NCBI GenBank assembly: GCA_965228165.1 | Contig: CBDDHB010000003.1 | Span: forward strand, 1,488,001 to 1,552,000 | DNA: 64,000 nt | Direction: 5' to 3' | Source of the DNA: Oleispirillum sp965228165 | GTDB lineage: Bacteria; Pseudomonadota; Alphaproteobacteria; Rhodospirillales; Rhodospirillaceae | Part shown: positions 36,298 to 46,567 of the stretch, one piece after another | Layout of the letters: the number at the start of each line of letters is the position of its first letter | How positions within the stretch are numbered: the stretch's first letter is position 1 | Notes under the pieces: generated by a model | Databases searched by the model: none | The model's input: only the letters and a program-made list of their open reading frames with translations | What the model was told of the DNA's origin: nothing | Made by a program: the position numbers and the translations under genes

Positions 36298-36963
36298 CTA
36301 CTCCACCGCCTGCCGCAGCGCCGCCGCCGCGGCGATCGGACAGATCGCCAGCGCCGCCAGCGCCATGCCTCCCAAGATGAGCAGCGGCGCCCCCGCCGCC
36401 AACCCCGAAACCGCCAAATCCACCGCCCCCGCGCCGAAAATCAGCACCGGAGCGGACAACGGCAGCACCATCATCGCCAGCAGCACGGTGGCCCGACGCG
36501 CCCCCAGGGCGAGCGCCGCCCCCAGGGCGCCGAACAGCGACAGGGCCGGGGTGCCGAGCAACAGCGACGCCGCCAGCACCGGCATCGCCGCGACCGGCAG
36601 ATGCAGCAGAAACCCCAGCGGCGGCGCGGCCAGACACAGCGGCAGGCCGGTGGCGATCCAGTGCGACAGGGCCTTGGCCAGAACCAGGCTTTCCGGCGCC
36701 AGGCCGCCGGTCAGCATCGGCTCCAGACTGCCGTCGCGGAAGTCGTCCTCGAACAGGGCGTCGAAGGACAACAGCGCCGACAGCAGCGCCACCGCCCACA
36801 ACAGACCGGGGGCGATGCGCGCCAGAAGTTGCGGCTCCGGCCCGATGCCCAGGGGAAACGCCGCCACCGCGATGGCGAAGAACCCCAGCACCATCCAGGT
36901 TCCCGCGCCGTCGCGATAGGCCAACCGTAAATCCCGCGTCAGCACCGCCAGAAAGGCGTTCAT
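36298..36963 (-). CDS. ccmB: Heme exporter subunit CcmB
   Basis: 221 residues, six membrane helices, beginning FLAVLTRDLRLAYRDGAG. It contains FEDDFRDGSLEPMLTGG, the conserved CcmB cytoplasmic segment that contacts CcmA. Its ATG overlaps the ccmA stop. With CcmA it powers release of holo-CcmE. Confidence 0.94.
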   Translation of the reverse strand: MNAFLAVLTRDLRLAYRDGAGTWMVLGFFAIAVAAFPLGIGPEPQLLARIAPGLLWAVALLSALLSFDALFEDDFRDGSLEPMLTGGLAPESLVLAKALSHWIATGLPLCLAAPPLGFLLHLPVAAMPVLAASLLLGTPALSLFGALGAALALGARRATVLLAMMVLPLSAPVLIFGAGAVDLAVSGLAAGAPLLILGGMALAALAICPIAAAAALRQAVE

Positions 36964-37607
36964 CCGCCGCCTCCCAGGGTGATCTCGACGGCCTCCGGCG
37001 GCGTCGCCTCGCCATGCATCGCCACCACCACCGCGCCGCCGCGCCGCCGGTGCGCCGCGACCAGTTCCCAGACGACGCGCCGCGCCGAGGCATCCAGCGC
37101 GGTGGCGGGTTCGTCCAACAGCCACAACGGCGCGGCGGAAAATCCCAGCCGGGTCAACGCGACGCGGCGCTTCTGTCCGGCGGACAGGGCGCGCACCGGC
37201 ACGTCGGCGTACGCCCACACCGCGAACGGATCGCTGGCGCGCGGCCAGGGATTCTCCGCAAGACCGCAAAACCCGCACCAGAAATCCAGGTTCTCCGCCA
37301 CCGTCAGGGCGGGTTTCAGAGCGTCCAGATGCCCGGCGAGGACGGCGCGCTCCGGCGCGGCGGCGGGCCGCGTTCCGTCGGCCCAGGCGGCCGCGCCCGC
37401 CGTCGGACGAACCAGCCCGGCGAGCAGGCGCAGCAACGTCGTCTTGCCCGCGCCGTTGGCTCCCCGCACCACCGTCAGGCCGCCCGCGTCGATCGTCATG
37501 TCGATGTCCGAAAGCACCAGGGTCTCGCCGCGCGCATGGCCGACGCCCCGCAGAATCAACGGGAAGGGATCGACCGGCAGGGGAGTGGAAAACGGATTGC
37601 CCAGCAT
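36960..37607 (-). CDS. ccmA: Heme exporter ATP-binding protein CcmA
   Basis: 215 residues. Walker A is GANGAGKTT, the signature is LSAGQKRRVALTRL (the AGQ variant usual in CcmA), and Walker B is LWLLDEPATALD. It is the first gene of ccmABCDEFGH. Every junction downstream overlaps or is one base apart, so the whole set is probably translationally coupled. Confidence 0.95.
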   Translation of the reverse strand: MLGNPFSTPLPVDPFPLILRGVGHARGETLVLSDIDMTIDAGGLTVVRGANGAGKTTLLRLLAGLVRPTAGAAAWADGTRPAAAPERAVLAGHLDALKPALTVAENLDFWCGFCGLAENPWPRASDPFAVWAYADVPVRALSAGQKRRVALTRLGFSAAPLWLLDEPATALDASARRVVWELVAAHRRRGGAVVVAMHGEATPPEAVEITLGGGG

Positions 37608-37662
37608 TCCCGCATGATAGCCGAACCCGACGGTTTTACACCCGAATTTGCCGTGACGCCCC

Positions 37663-37699
37663 TTGACGAGGGACTTTCTATATTAGATATAACTTATAT
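37663..37699 (+). promoter_or_regulatory. Promoter with overlapping AT-rich operator dyad
   Basis: TTGACG (37663-37668) with TATAAC (37688-37693) at a long 19-bp spacing. A perfect dyad ATATAA-C-TTATAT (37687-37699) covers the -10, and TATATTA occurs twice around it. A repressor bound here would block transcription of the following sulfur-transport pair; ArsR-family regulators such as BigR control similar genes elsewhere. Confidence 0.55.
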
Positions 37700-37732
37700 T
37701 AAAGCGCCTTCAAAACTGGAGACTCCGCCCCC

Positions 37733-38308
37733 ATGCCCCAAACCACCTTCGACGAAAACGGCCTGTCGCCGCACTGCCCCTGGCGCAAAAGCCGCTCCCT
37801 GCTGCGGCGGCGGGCGTGGTCGCCCTATGCCGCCGGCATCCTGATCGGGCTGTTGCAGATTCCCGCCTTCCTGCTGATCAACACCGCGCTCGGCGCGTCG
37901 TCGTCGTTCGTCACCGTCGGCGGCCACATCGCCGCCCTGTTCGACGACGGCGTCATGAACATCGCCTATTTCGCCAAGCACGCCGCAGGCGCGAAGAACT
38001 GGTGGCAGGTCGCCATGGTGGTCGGCATCGCGCTCGACGCCTTCGTCTCGGCGAAGGCGTCCGGGTCGCTGCGCGGCGCGGCGTCGCCGGTCTGGGAAAA
38101 GGCGGCGGGGGTGAAACGCTTCCCCGCCCGCGCGGCGATGGCCTTCCTGGGCGGTTTCGTTCTGCTGATCGGGGCGCGCGTCGCCGACGGCTGCACCAGC
38201 GGCCACGGCATTTCCGGCCTCGCCCAGTTGTCGGTCGGATTGCTGATCGCCGTCGCCGCGATGTTCGCGGGCGGCATCCTGACCGCCCTGTTGTTCCGCA
38301 AGCTGTAG
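37733..38308 (+). CDS. YeeE/YedE family sulfur transporter, half A (PmpA-like)
   Basis: 191 residues with about five membrane helices. It carries GARVADGCTSGHGISGLAQLS, the cysteine motif of YeeE/YedE (DUF395) permeases; TsuA of this superfamily imports thiosulfate through conserved cysteines. The N-terminus has a CPWRKSRSLLRRR cytoplasmic segment. Half-size pairs like this (PmpA/PmpB) are usual in alphaproteobacteria. It ends in TAG, 11 bp before half B. Confidence 0.9.
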   Translation: MPQTTFDENGLSPHCPWRKSRSLLRRRAWSPYAAGILIGLLQIPAFLLINTALGASSSFVTVGGHIAALFDDGVMNIAYFAKHAAGAKNWWQVAMVVGIALDAFVSAKASGSLRGAASPVWEKAAGVKRFPARAAMAFLGGFVLLIGARVADGCTSGHGISGLAQLSVGLLIAVAAMFAGGILTALLFRKL

Positions 38309-38319
38309 GAGGACCGTTG

Positions 38320-38895
38320 ATGAGCACCTATTCCGCGATCGTTCTCGGCTTGGCGATGGGCGTCGCCTTCGGCTTCGCCCTGGAAAAAGGGCGGGTCTTC
38401 GAGCCCGGCGTGATCGTCGGCCAGATGCAATTCCGCACCTTCACCATGCTGAAGATGTTCCTCGCCGCCACCGCCACCGGCCTGGTCGTCGTCGCCGCGC
38501 TGAACGGCGTCTGGGGGGTGAAGCTGCACCCCAAGGGAACGGAAATCTCCGCCAACGCGGTGGGCGGCCTGATCCTCGGCGTCGGCATCGTCCTCTCCGG
38601 AGCCTGTCACGGCACCCTGCTGGCGCAGGTCGGCGTCGGCTATCGCGACGCCTGGTTCGCCCTGGCGGGCGGCCTGGCCGGAGCCATCGCCTTCGGCTAT
38701 GCCGAACCGGCGCTGAAACCGTTCCTCACCGGCGGACCGGGCAAGCTGACCCTGGACAAACTTTTCGGCCTGCCGGTCTGGGCGGTAGCGCTGGTCTTCG
38801 CCGCCCTGCTGATCGCGGGAATGGTGGCGCTGGAAAAGGCTCGCCCCTGGCAGGACGACCTCGGTCCCGACGTCGATGGTCTGCCGGAGAAGTGA
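38320..38895 (+). CDS. YeeE/YedE family sulfur transporter, half B (PmpB-like)
   Basis: 191 residues, about five membrane helices. ATG 38320 has TAGGAGGACC upstream. It carries VLSGACHGTLLAQVGVG, the second-half cysteine motif, and starts with the FGFALEKGRVFEPGVIVGQM pattern typical of this half. With half A it should form one permease for thiosulfate or a related sulfur compound. No persulfide dioxygenase or rhodanese gene is adjacent. Confidence 0.9.
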   Translation: MSTYSAIVLGLAMGVAFGFALEKGRVFEPGVIVGQMQFRTFTMLKMFLAATATGLVVVAALNGVWGVKLHPKGTEISANAVGGLILGVGIVLSGACHGTLLAQVGVGYRDAWFALAGGLAGAIAFGYAEPALKPFLTGGPGKLTLDKLFGLPVWAVALVFAALLIAGMVALEKARPWQDDLGPDVDGLPEK

Positions 38896-38903
38896 AAAAC
38901 GAT

Positions 38904-38925
38904 GCGGAGGGTCTGGACCCTCCGC
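38904..38925 (+). terminator. Strong hairpin after the YeeE pair
   Basis: Perfect 10-bp stem GCGGAGGGTC/GACCCTCCGC with a 2-nt loop, 8 bp after the stop codon. The following CGCATCCCATTCCTTA is only weakly T-rich, so it may be a processing or attenuation hairpin as well as a terminator. Confidence 0.5.
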
Positions 38926-38929
38926 GCAT

Positions 38930-39068
38930 CCCATTCCTTAAGGTTTGCGCGCAGCGCGATAAGGCCGTCACGCGGCGTGAAGGTCAATAGCCGCTGACGC
39001 GGCGAAAAACAGAGAATGGGGTTCTAGGGGCCATTCGGCCCCTAGCGGGTCCGGGCGGTGCCCGGCCT
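38930..39068 (+). repeat. Dispersed intergenic hairpin repeat, copy B, with terminator
   Basis: Same block order as 10375-10478: GTCACGCGGCG, GCGAAAAAC, GGGGTTCTAGGGGCC/GGCCCCTAG (hairpin 39023-39044), GGGTCCGGGC/GCCCGG (39050-39064), then GGTTTTTTGC. The last hairpin and T-run (to 39075) form a plus-strand terminator. The 343-bp gap 38896-39238 holds this element and the aconitase leader; no gene is seen. Confidence 0.65.
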
Positions 39069-39238
39069 GGTTTTTTGCTTGCCGCCGCGCCTGGGTTCTT
39101 GTCCTTACCGGCGGAAGGGTTAAATCTAGACCGATCCGACGTGCCGATCGGAGTCGCCACTCGCCACCGGGTTCGCCGGTGTTTCGCACGTCCTGTCATC
39201 GCGCATTCCAACCCGAACCGAAAATCGGAGGATTCCCC

Positions 39239-41914
<2,676 letters not shown>

Positions 41915-41934
41915 TTTCCGGCGTGTCCCCGAAA

Positions 41935-41965
41935 CCGGCGGCGGAGTATCCGCCGCCGGTTTTTT
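41935..41965 (+). terminator. Rho-independent terminator of acnA
   Basis: Perfect 11-bp stem CCGGCGGCGGA/TCCGCCGCCGG, loop GTA, followed by six T, 20 bp after the stop codon. Confidence 0.92.
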
Positions 41966-42099
41966 CGTGACGGATTCTGATATTTGTTGGACTTGGGTGA
42001 AAACGCCAAAACCGTGATGGACATCACGGCCAGACGACACCAGATGATTCAGGGTAGGTCAGACGCCCGAAACCGCAATCGCCCCCGAGGGAGGCCGCC

Positions 42100-42282
42100 A
42101 TGGCAAACCCCAATCCGCCGGACCAGGACCGCAACGTCGCCGCCTTTGCCGGGGCGTGCGAACCCGCCCTCGACGACCTCTATCGCGATTCGGTGCTGCA
42201 AGCGATTCTGCGCCGCGACGGCATCGACCTCGACGCCCTGAAGGCGGTGGTCGCCAACGCGCGATTGCGTCTCGCCGCATAG
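42100..42282 (+). CDS. Small hypothetical protein
   Basis: 60 residues, acidic and helical (EPALDDLYRDSVLQAILRRDGIDLDALKAVVANARLRL). The start has CGAGGGAGG at good spacing, which is the main reason to call it real. No motif is recognised. It precedes the transaldolase by 83 bp on the same strand and ends in TAG. Confidence 0.6.
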   Translation: MANPNPPDQDRNVAAFAGACEPALDDLYRDSVLQAILRRDGIDLDALKAVVANARLRLAA

Positions 42283-42365
42283 CCCTCCCCGACAAAGCCG
42301 GTTATACTGTGCCGCGCCGCCCCGTCGGGGCGGCGTTGGTCGTTCACCCGCCTGGAATCCGCCCG

Positions 42366-43088
42366 ATGAAACCCTTCGACTCCCCCTCGGTCAAACTCTT
42401 CGTCGATACCGCCGACTTCGCCAGCATCGAAAAGTTCACCAAGATGCCGCAAATCGCCGGATTCACCACCAATCCCAGCCTGATGCGGAAATCCGGAGCC
42501 GCCGATTACGAGGCCTACGCGCGCAAGATTCTGGCCGCCGTGCCGAATCACGAGGTCGCGGTCGAGGTGATTTCCGACGATCTGGCGGAAATGGAGGCGC
42601 AGGCCAGGGCGATCGCCACCTGGGGGCCGAACGTCAACGTCAAGATTCCGGTGACCAACGCCAGGGGCGAATTCACCGGCCCGATCATCAAGCGGCTGTC
42701 CGCCGCCGGGGTGCACCTCAACGTCACCGTGCTGTTCACCGTCGAACAGGTGCGCGCGGTCGCCGCCTGCCTGTCGCCGGAAACCCCGTCGATCGTTTCG
42801 GTGTTCGCCGGGCGGATCGCCGACACCGGGGCCGACCCGCTGCCGATCATGAAGGAGGCGCTCTCCATCCTCGCCCCCAATCCCAAGGCGCGGCTGATCT
42901 GGGCCAGCACGCGCGGCCTGTTGCATCTGGTGCAGGCGGACGAAATCGGCTGCCACATCATCACCGTGCCGCCGGACATCCTGGACAAGCTGCCGCTCTA
43001 CGGCAAGGACCTGACCGCCTATTCCCTGGAAGGGGTCCAGACCTTCGCCCGCGACATCGCGGCGGCGGGATTCCATATCCGCGCCTGA
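42366..43088 (+). CDS. Transaldolase family protein (TalC/FSA-like)
   Basis: 240 residues, near the short transaldolase/FSA length. It begins VKLFVDTADFASIEKF and has GFTTNPSLM, the catalytic-lysine strand NVNVKIPVTN, HLNVTVLFTVEQV and SVFAGRIADTGADP. It forms a Schiff base on that lysine and transfers a dihydroxyacetone unit, or cleaves fructose 6-phosphate. Which activity applies cannot be settled from sequence alone; no pentose-phosphate gene is adjacent. Confidence 0.9.
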   Translation: MKPFDSPSVKLFVDTADFASIEKFTKMPQIAGFTTNPSLMRKSGAADYEAYARKILAAVPNHEVAVEVISDDLAEMEAQARAIATWGPNVNVKIPVTNARGEFTGPIIKRLSAAGVHLNVTVLFTVEQVRAVAACLSPETPSIVSVFAGRIADTGADPLPIMKEALSILAPNPKARLIWASTRGLLHLVQADEIGCHIITVPPDILDKLPLYGKDLTAYSLEGVQTFARDIAAAGFHIRA

Positions 43089-43108
43089 CCATCGCGAGGG
43101 AAGGAACC

Positions 43109-43735
43109 ATGGCGGCGGGAAACGCAGTGGCGGCGATTTTGGGCATCGTCCTTTGCCTGACGGCGGGAAGCGCGGTGGCGGAGGAAAAGAAGCCGGTTCT
43201 GCCGTCCTCGCCGCAGGAGGTGGCGGAGCGGCTACTGCGCATGAACGCGGCGGACGGCTGGCCCCGCCACGTGGCCGTGGATATCCTCGATGGCATCATG
43301 AAAAAGCGCTTTTCCTGCCTGCGCAGCAACGCCAGCGGCAACCGCGACCGGTGGTGGACGCTTTATGACGACGTCTCGAATCTGGCGCTCGACATGGGCG
43401 GACCGCGTAAATTCGTCGAGGTCGAGGGCCGCTACGTCATCGGCTGGTCCTGCCGCGCTCATTCCTGCTTCGAAAAGGGCCTGACCGTCTTCGACACGGC
43501 GCACAACGACTTCGTCTTCGCCATCCGCAACTGTTTCCCGTGGGATTCCCGGCAGACCAAGGGAAACGGGGCCTGGTCCCTGTCCATTTTCGTACCACCG
43601 CGTTACCCGCCCGCGGATTACGGCGGACTGGAAAAGGTTGCGTCGGATTGGATACGGGCGGAGACCGGAACCGTTCCCCCCATCCGCTTCTACACCGTGG
43701 ATTGCCGGGCGCCGAAAAGCCTACCGGGGCGGTAA
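43109..43735 (+). CDS. Exported protein, possible Ivy-like lysozyme inhibitor
   Basis: 208 residues. A signal peptide ends near SAVAEE (about residue 24), and five cysteines lie in the mature part. The segment YVIGWSCRAHSCFEKGLTVF resembles the CKPHDC inhibitory loop of Ivy (inhibitor of vertebrate lysozyme): Cys-x-x-His-x-Cys after a strand ending in Tyr-x(5). The rest is not recognisable. A muramidase-tail fragment lies on the opposite strand immediately downstream, which fits an inhibitor role. The match is one short motif read by eye, so the call is tentative. Confidence 0.5.
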   Translation: MAAGNAVAAILGIVLCLTAGSAVAEEKKPVLPSSPQEVAERLLRMNAADGWPRHVAVDILDGIMKKRFSCLRSNASGNRDRWWTLYDDVSNLALDMGGPRKFVEVEGRYVIGWSCRAHSCFEKGLTVFDTAHNDFVFAIRNCFPWDSRQTKGNGAWSLSIFVPPRYPPADYGGLEKVASDWIRAETGTVPPIRFYTVDCRAPKSLPGR

Positions 43736-43852
43736 CAGGGGCCGCAGGTAATCCGCCTCCGCCTCCCTGCGGGGTTTATGATTGTCCTTGAAATCCCGCA
43801 GTTCGGCGTCCATCGCCGTCCAATCGCGATCGTTCAGGGTCTTCCAGAAGCG
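43721..43852 (-). pseudogene. C-terminal fragment of a phage/pesticin-type muramidase
   Basis: The last 43 codons before the stop at 43721 read FWKTLNDRDWTAMDAELRDF followed by a KPRREAEADYL segment. The combination of NDRDW, ELRDF and the RRxxEADYL end is what I recall from T4/pesticin-like lysozyme C-termini. Upstream of 43852 the frame stays open but loses that character. The catalytic part is absent, so this is a remnant. It overlaps the 3' end of the Ivy-like gene by 15 bp. Confidence 0.45.
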
Positions 43853-43922
43853 GGGGGCGGTTTTTCGTTGCGCCGGGATGCGGGGAATGGAACCCTGAGG
43901 CCTTCCCGGAAGGAATACCCCC

Positions 43923-44540
43923 ATGCGCCGCGTTCTGTCCGTCCTGGTTCTTGCCCTTGGCCTTGCCGCGCCCGCTGTCGCGCAGACGGAGGAGGACGGC
44001 TACGCCGCCTATGACGCGGGCGACTACGCCAAGGCCAGGACCCTCCTGCTGCCCCTCGCCGAGGCGGGCGACCCCAAGGCGATGAACCGCATCGGGTATA
44101 TGTATCGAAAGGGCAAAGCCTTTCCGCAAAACCCCACCCTCGCCTGCGACTGGTACGAAAAAGCGGCGAAGGTCGGATTCGCCCGAGCGCAAAGAAATTT
44201 GGGAATTTGCTACAAAAATGGTTCGGGTCGAGAAAAAGACATCGATTCTGCCATCCACTGGATCGAGATGGCCGCCGAGCAGGGCGATCTGGAATGTCAG
44301 ATCGAATTAATCAAGTTGTATCGCAAGCGGGACCCCGAGCGTGCCAGATACTGGGGACAGAAGACCGCGGATAGGAACAGCATAGTTGGCCGATGGGTCA
44401 TGGATGACTTCGGCATCCCATACACGGGGCCAAAGCCATCCAGATTGGAGTCCTATTGCTTCCTCGTCATGATCGATCTCGTCGGCAAGGACGATAATTA
44501 CTGCGATAGAATCAGTCTATATCGCCCATTCCGCGATTGA
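43923..44540 (+). CDS. Exported Sel1-repeat protein
   Basis: 205 residues. A signal peptide (VLSVLVLALGLAAPAVA) is cut near residue 20. Two to three Sel1-like repeats follow (PKAMNRIGYMYRKGKAFPQN, RAQRNLGICYKNGSGREKDI, and IHWIEMAAEQGDLECQIEL). The second half (from about 44150) has unusually many A/T-ending codons for this window, a sign of transfer. Secreted Sel1 proteins often act as adaptors and some are immunity proteins to type VI effectors. Its 3' end overlaps the convergent gene ending at 44512 by 29 bp. Confidence 0.8.
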   Translation: MRRVLSVLVLALGLAAPAVAQTEEDGYAAYDAGDYAKARTLLLPLAEAGDPKAMNRIGYMYRKGKAFPQNPTLACDWYEKAAKVGFARAQRNLGICYKNGSGREKDIDSAIHWIEMAAEQGDLECQIELIKLYRKRDPERARYWGQKTADRNSIVGRWVMDDFGIPYTGPKPSRLESYCFLVMIDLVGKDDNYCDRISLYRPFRD

Positions 44541-45192
44541 AGGCCCGATTTTTAGTCCTTTTACTCATCGCCTCGTCCGCCATGTCCTCGCCGAGGGTTT
44601 GCAACAGCTTCCGGATGTCGCTTTCCGACTTGTCCGGGAACATCCGTTTCGGCGCCGATTTGCCGCCCTTGTACACCAGCATCTCCTGTAGATAGAGACC
44701 CAGCCCCGCCTCCACGTCGCCGCCCGCGCGGGTGATCGCATCAGCAACCGCAACGCCCTCGCTCGCGGCCTTCACCGGCGCGGCCAGCTTGCCCAGCGTC
44801 ATTTCCCCGGCCCCGCGCGTCAGCCCGTAGACCCCGGCGTTGCGGTATCCCGGCGGAACCGCTGACTCCACCTCCTTCATCCGGTCGTCGAACTTGCCGG
44901 TATCGATTTTTCCGGTTTCGATGAGGTCCCGCGCCTCGCCGATCCGCCCGATGAGTTCGTGACCCGGCTCCCGCACGGCATGACCGGCGTTGCGCAGGGC
45001 GCCGACGTGCATGGCGACCTCGAAGGCTTCCCTGTCGAAGCGGGCGTTGAGTTCCTCCTCGCTGCCCAGGCCGAGTTCCAGCGCCTTCTTCTTGATCGGT
45101 TCGTACGCCTCGCGGGATGTCTCGTAAGCCCGGTGAACCGCGCGGGTGTCGGCGGAAAGTTTGCCGTAGGCCTCGGCGTTCTTTTCCCGCAA
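44512..45192 (-). CDS. Orphan hypothetical protein, possible truncated effector
   Basis: 226 residues, starting from TTG 45192. The composition is natural (helical, many charged residues; YETSREAYEPIKKKALELGL, ARFDREAFEVAMHVGALRNAG), so it is coding. The basic C-terminus (SKRTKNRAFNRG) and lack of a signal peptide suggest the tail of a larger protein. I recognise no domain. Its 5' end overlaps the disrupted start of the plus-strand TPR gene, which suggests an insertion boundary near 45.2 kb. Confidence 0.6.
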   Translation of the reverse strand: MREKNAEAYGKLSADTRAVHRAYETSREAYEPIKKKALELGLGSEEELNARFDREAFEVAMHVGALRNAGHAVREPGHELIGRIGEARDLIETGKIDTGKFDDRMKEVESAVPPGYRNAGVYGLTRGAGEMTLGKLAAPVKAASEGVAVADAITRAGGDVEAGLGLYLQEMLVYKGGKSAPKRMFPDKSESDIRKLLQTLGEDMADEAMSKRTKNRAFNRGMGDID

Positions 45193-46567
45193 CTCGCCCA
45201 GCCGCCGCGCCGAGGGGCGGGCTGTTTTCCCGCCTGTTCGGGCGCGCCAAGTCCGAACCCAGGGAGCCGGAAGTTCCGGTCGCGGCGGGGCCGCTGAAGA
45301 TTCTGGTGGCGCGCCTGGGCGACGATCCGCCGCCCGAGGCGGCGGCGATCCTCGACGGTCTGGTCGCGACCTTGCAGGGCATTCCCGGCGCGACGGTGCG
45401 CCGCATCGACGAAACGGTGCCCTGGCCCTCCGGGATCAAGGACGCCGAGGCGGCGCGCCGCGAGGCCTTCGCCGCCGCCGCCGCGCTGGCCGCGACGCGG
45501 GGCGCCGATGTGTTGCTCTGGTGCCGGGTCGAGACCATCGGCCACCTTTTGGAGGTGCGGGCCGCCGCTCCGGCGACGCCGCACGAACTGCGCCTGGGGC
45601 GGGTTTCTCCGGCGGCGCGGGTCTTCGTGCCGTTGGAAGCCCTGGTCGAACCCCTGCCCGGCCTGGTTCGCGCGATGGTCCTGGCCGCCGCCCTGGCGGA
45701 AGGACCGCGCCGCGCCGCCGATCTGTTCGCCGCCGCGCTGGTGGCGGGGGCGGAGGGGTTCCCGACGACCTGTGGGATCGGGCCGCCCGCGCCTTTGAGG
45801 AAGCGGCGAAGCGCCTGCCGCGCGCCGCGCGTTTCGATTGGGCGGACGCCTTCATCGGGCGGGGCCTGCTGGATTGCGTCCGGGCCGAGCGCGGCGCCGC
45901 GCCGCCCGCGCCGGAAGGCCCGGCGACGCCGGGGGCGCATCCGCCGACCCCCTGGGACACCGCCGCCGAAACCCTGCGTCTGGCGCTGGAGGACGTGCGG
46001 CGCGAGGAACGCCCCTGGGACTGGGCGCTGCTGCACGAACGCCTGGGGTTGATCGGCTATCGCCAGGGGTTGGTCTCCGGCGACGCGGATTTCTTCAAGG
46101 CGTCGCTCAACCACTATCAGGCGGCGATCCAGGTCTACAGCCGCGCCGAGTTCCCGCTGAAATGGGCGGAGGTGGTTTCCGCCCTGGCGCAGGCGTTGCA
46201 GGTCTATGGCGACCAGTTGGCCAGCGTGCCCGCCCTGGAACGCGCCGTCGAGCTTTGCCGCGCCGCGCTGGAGGTGCGGACCGAGGACGCCCAGCCGCTG
46301 TTGTGGGCGGCGTCGCAGAACAATCTGGGGTCCGCCCTGTTCCTGCTGGCGAAGCGGCGCGACAGCGTCGATCTGTTCCAGGCGGCGGCGGAGTCCTTTC
46401 GTGGGGCTCTCGCGGTCTATCAGATCCACAACCAGGGGCGTCTGGCGGCGGTCGCGGAAAAGAATCTGGCGCGGGCGATCGACGCCTGCACCAGCCGGGC
46501 GCGCCGCGACGAAAAGCTCGCCCGGCCCGACTGGGCGGCGGGCGCGGAGCGGGAGGACGCGGGATGA
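45117..46567 (+). pseudogene. TPR-containing protein, 5' end unclear and frameshifted near 45757
   Basis: Recognisable protein begins at about 45223 (LFSRLFGRAKSEP). The only ATG in frame (45117) gives an N-terminus that is antisense of the neighbouring gene. Frame one runs to the GGGG run at about 45755-45758. The coding sense continues one frame over (PDDLWDRAARAFEEAAKRLP) with TPR-like repeats (WALLHERLGLIGYRQG, WAASQNNLGSALFLLAKR) to 46567. One extra G restores the join. Whole-cell role unknown; it overlaps the next gene by ATGA. Confidence 0.75.

Noticed and set aside
43776..44258. 160-codon minus-strand frame opposite the Sel1 gene
   Set aside because: Shadow of the Sel1 gene: no start support and unnatural composition, while the Sel1 repeats are clear on the plus strand.
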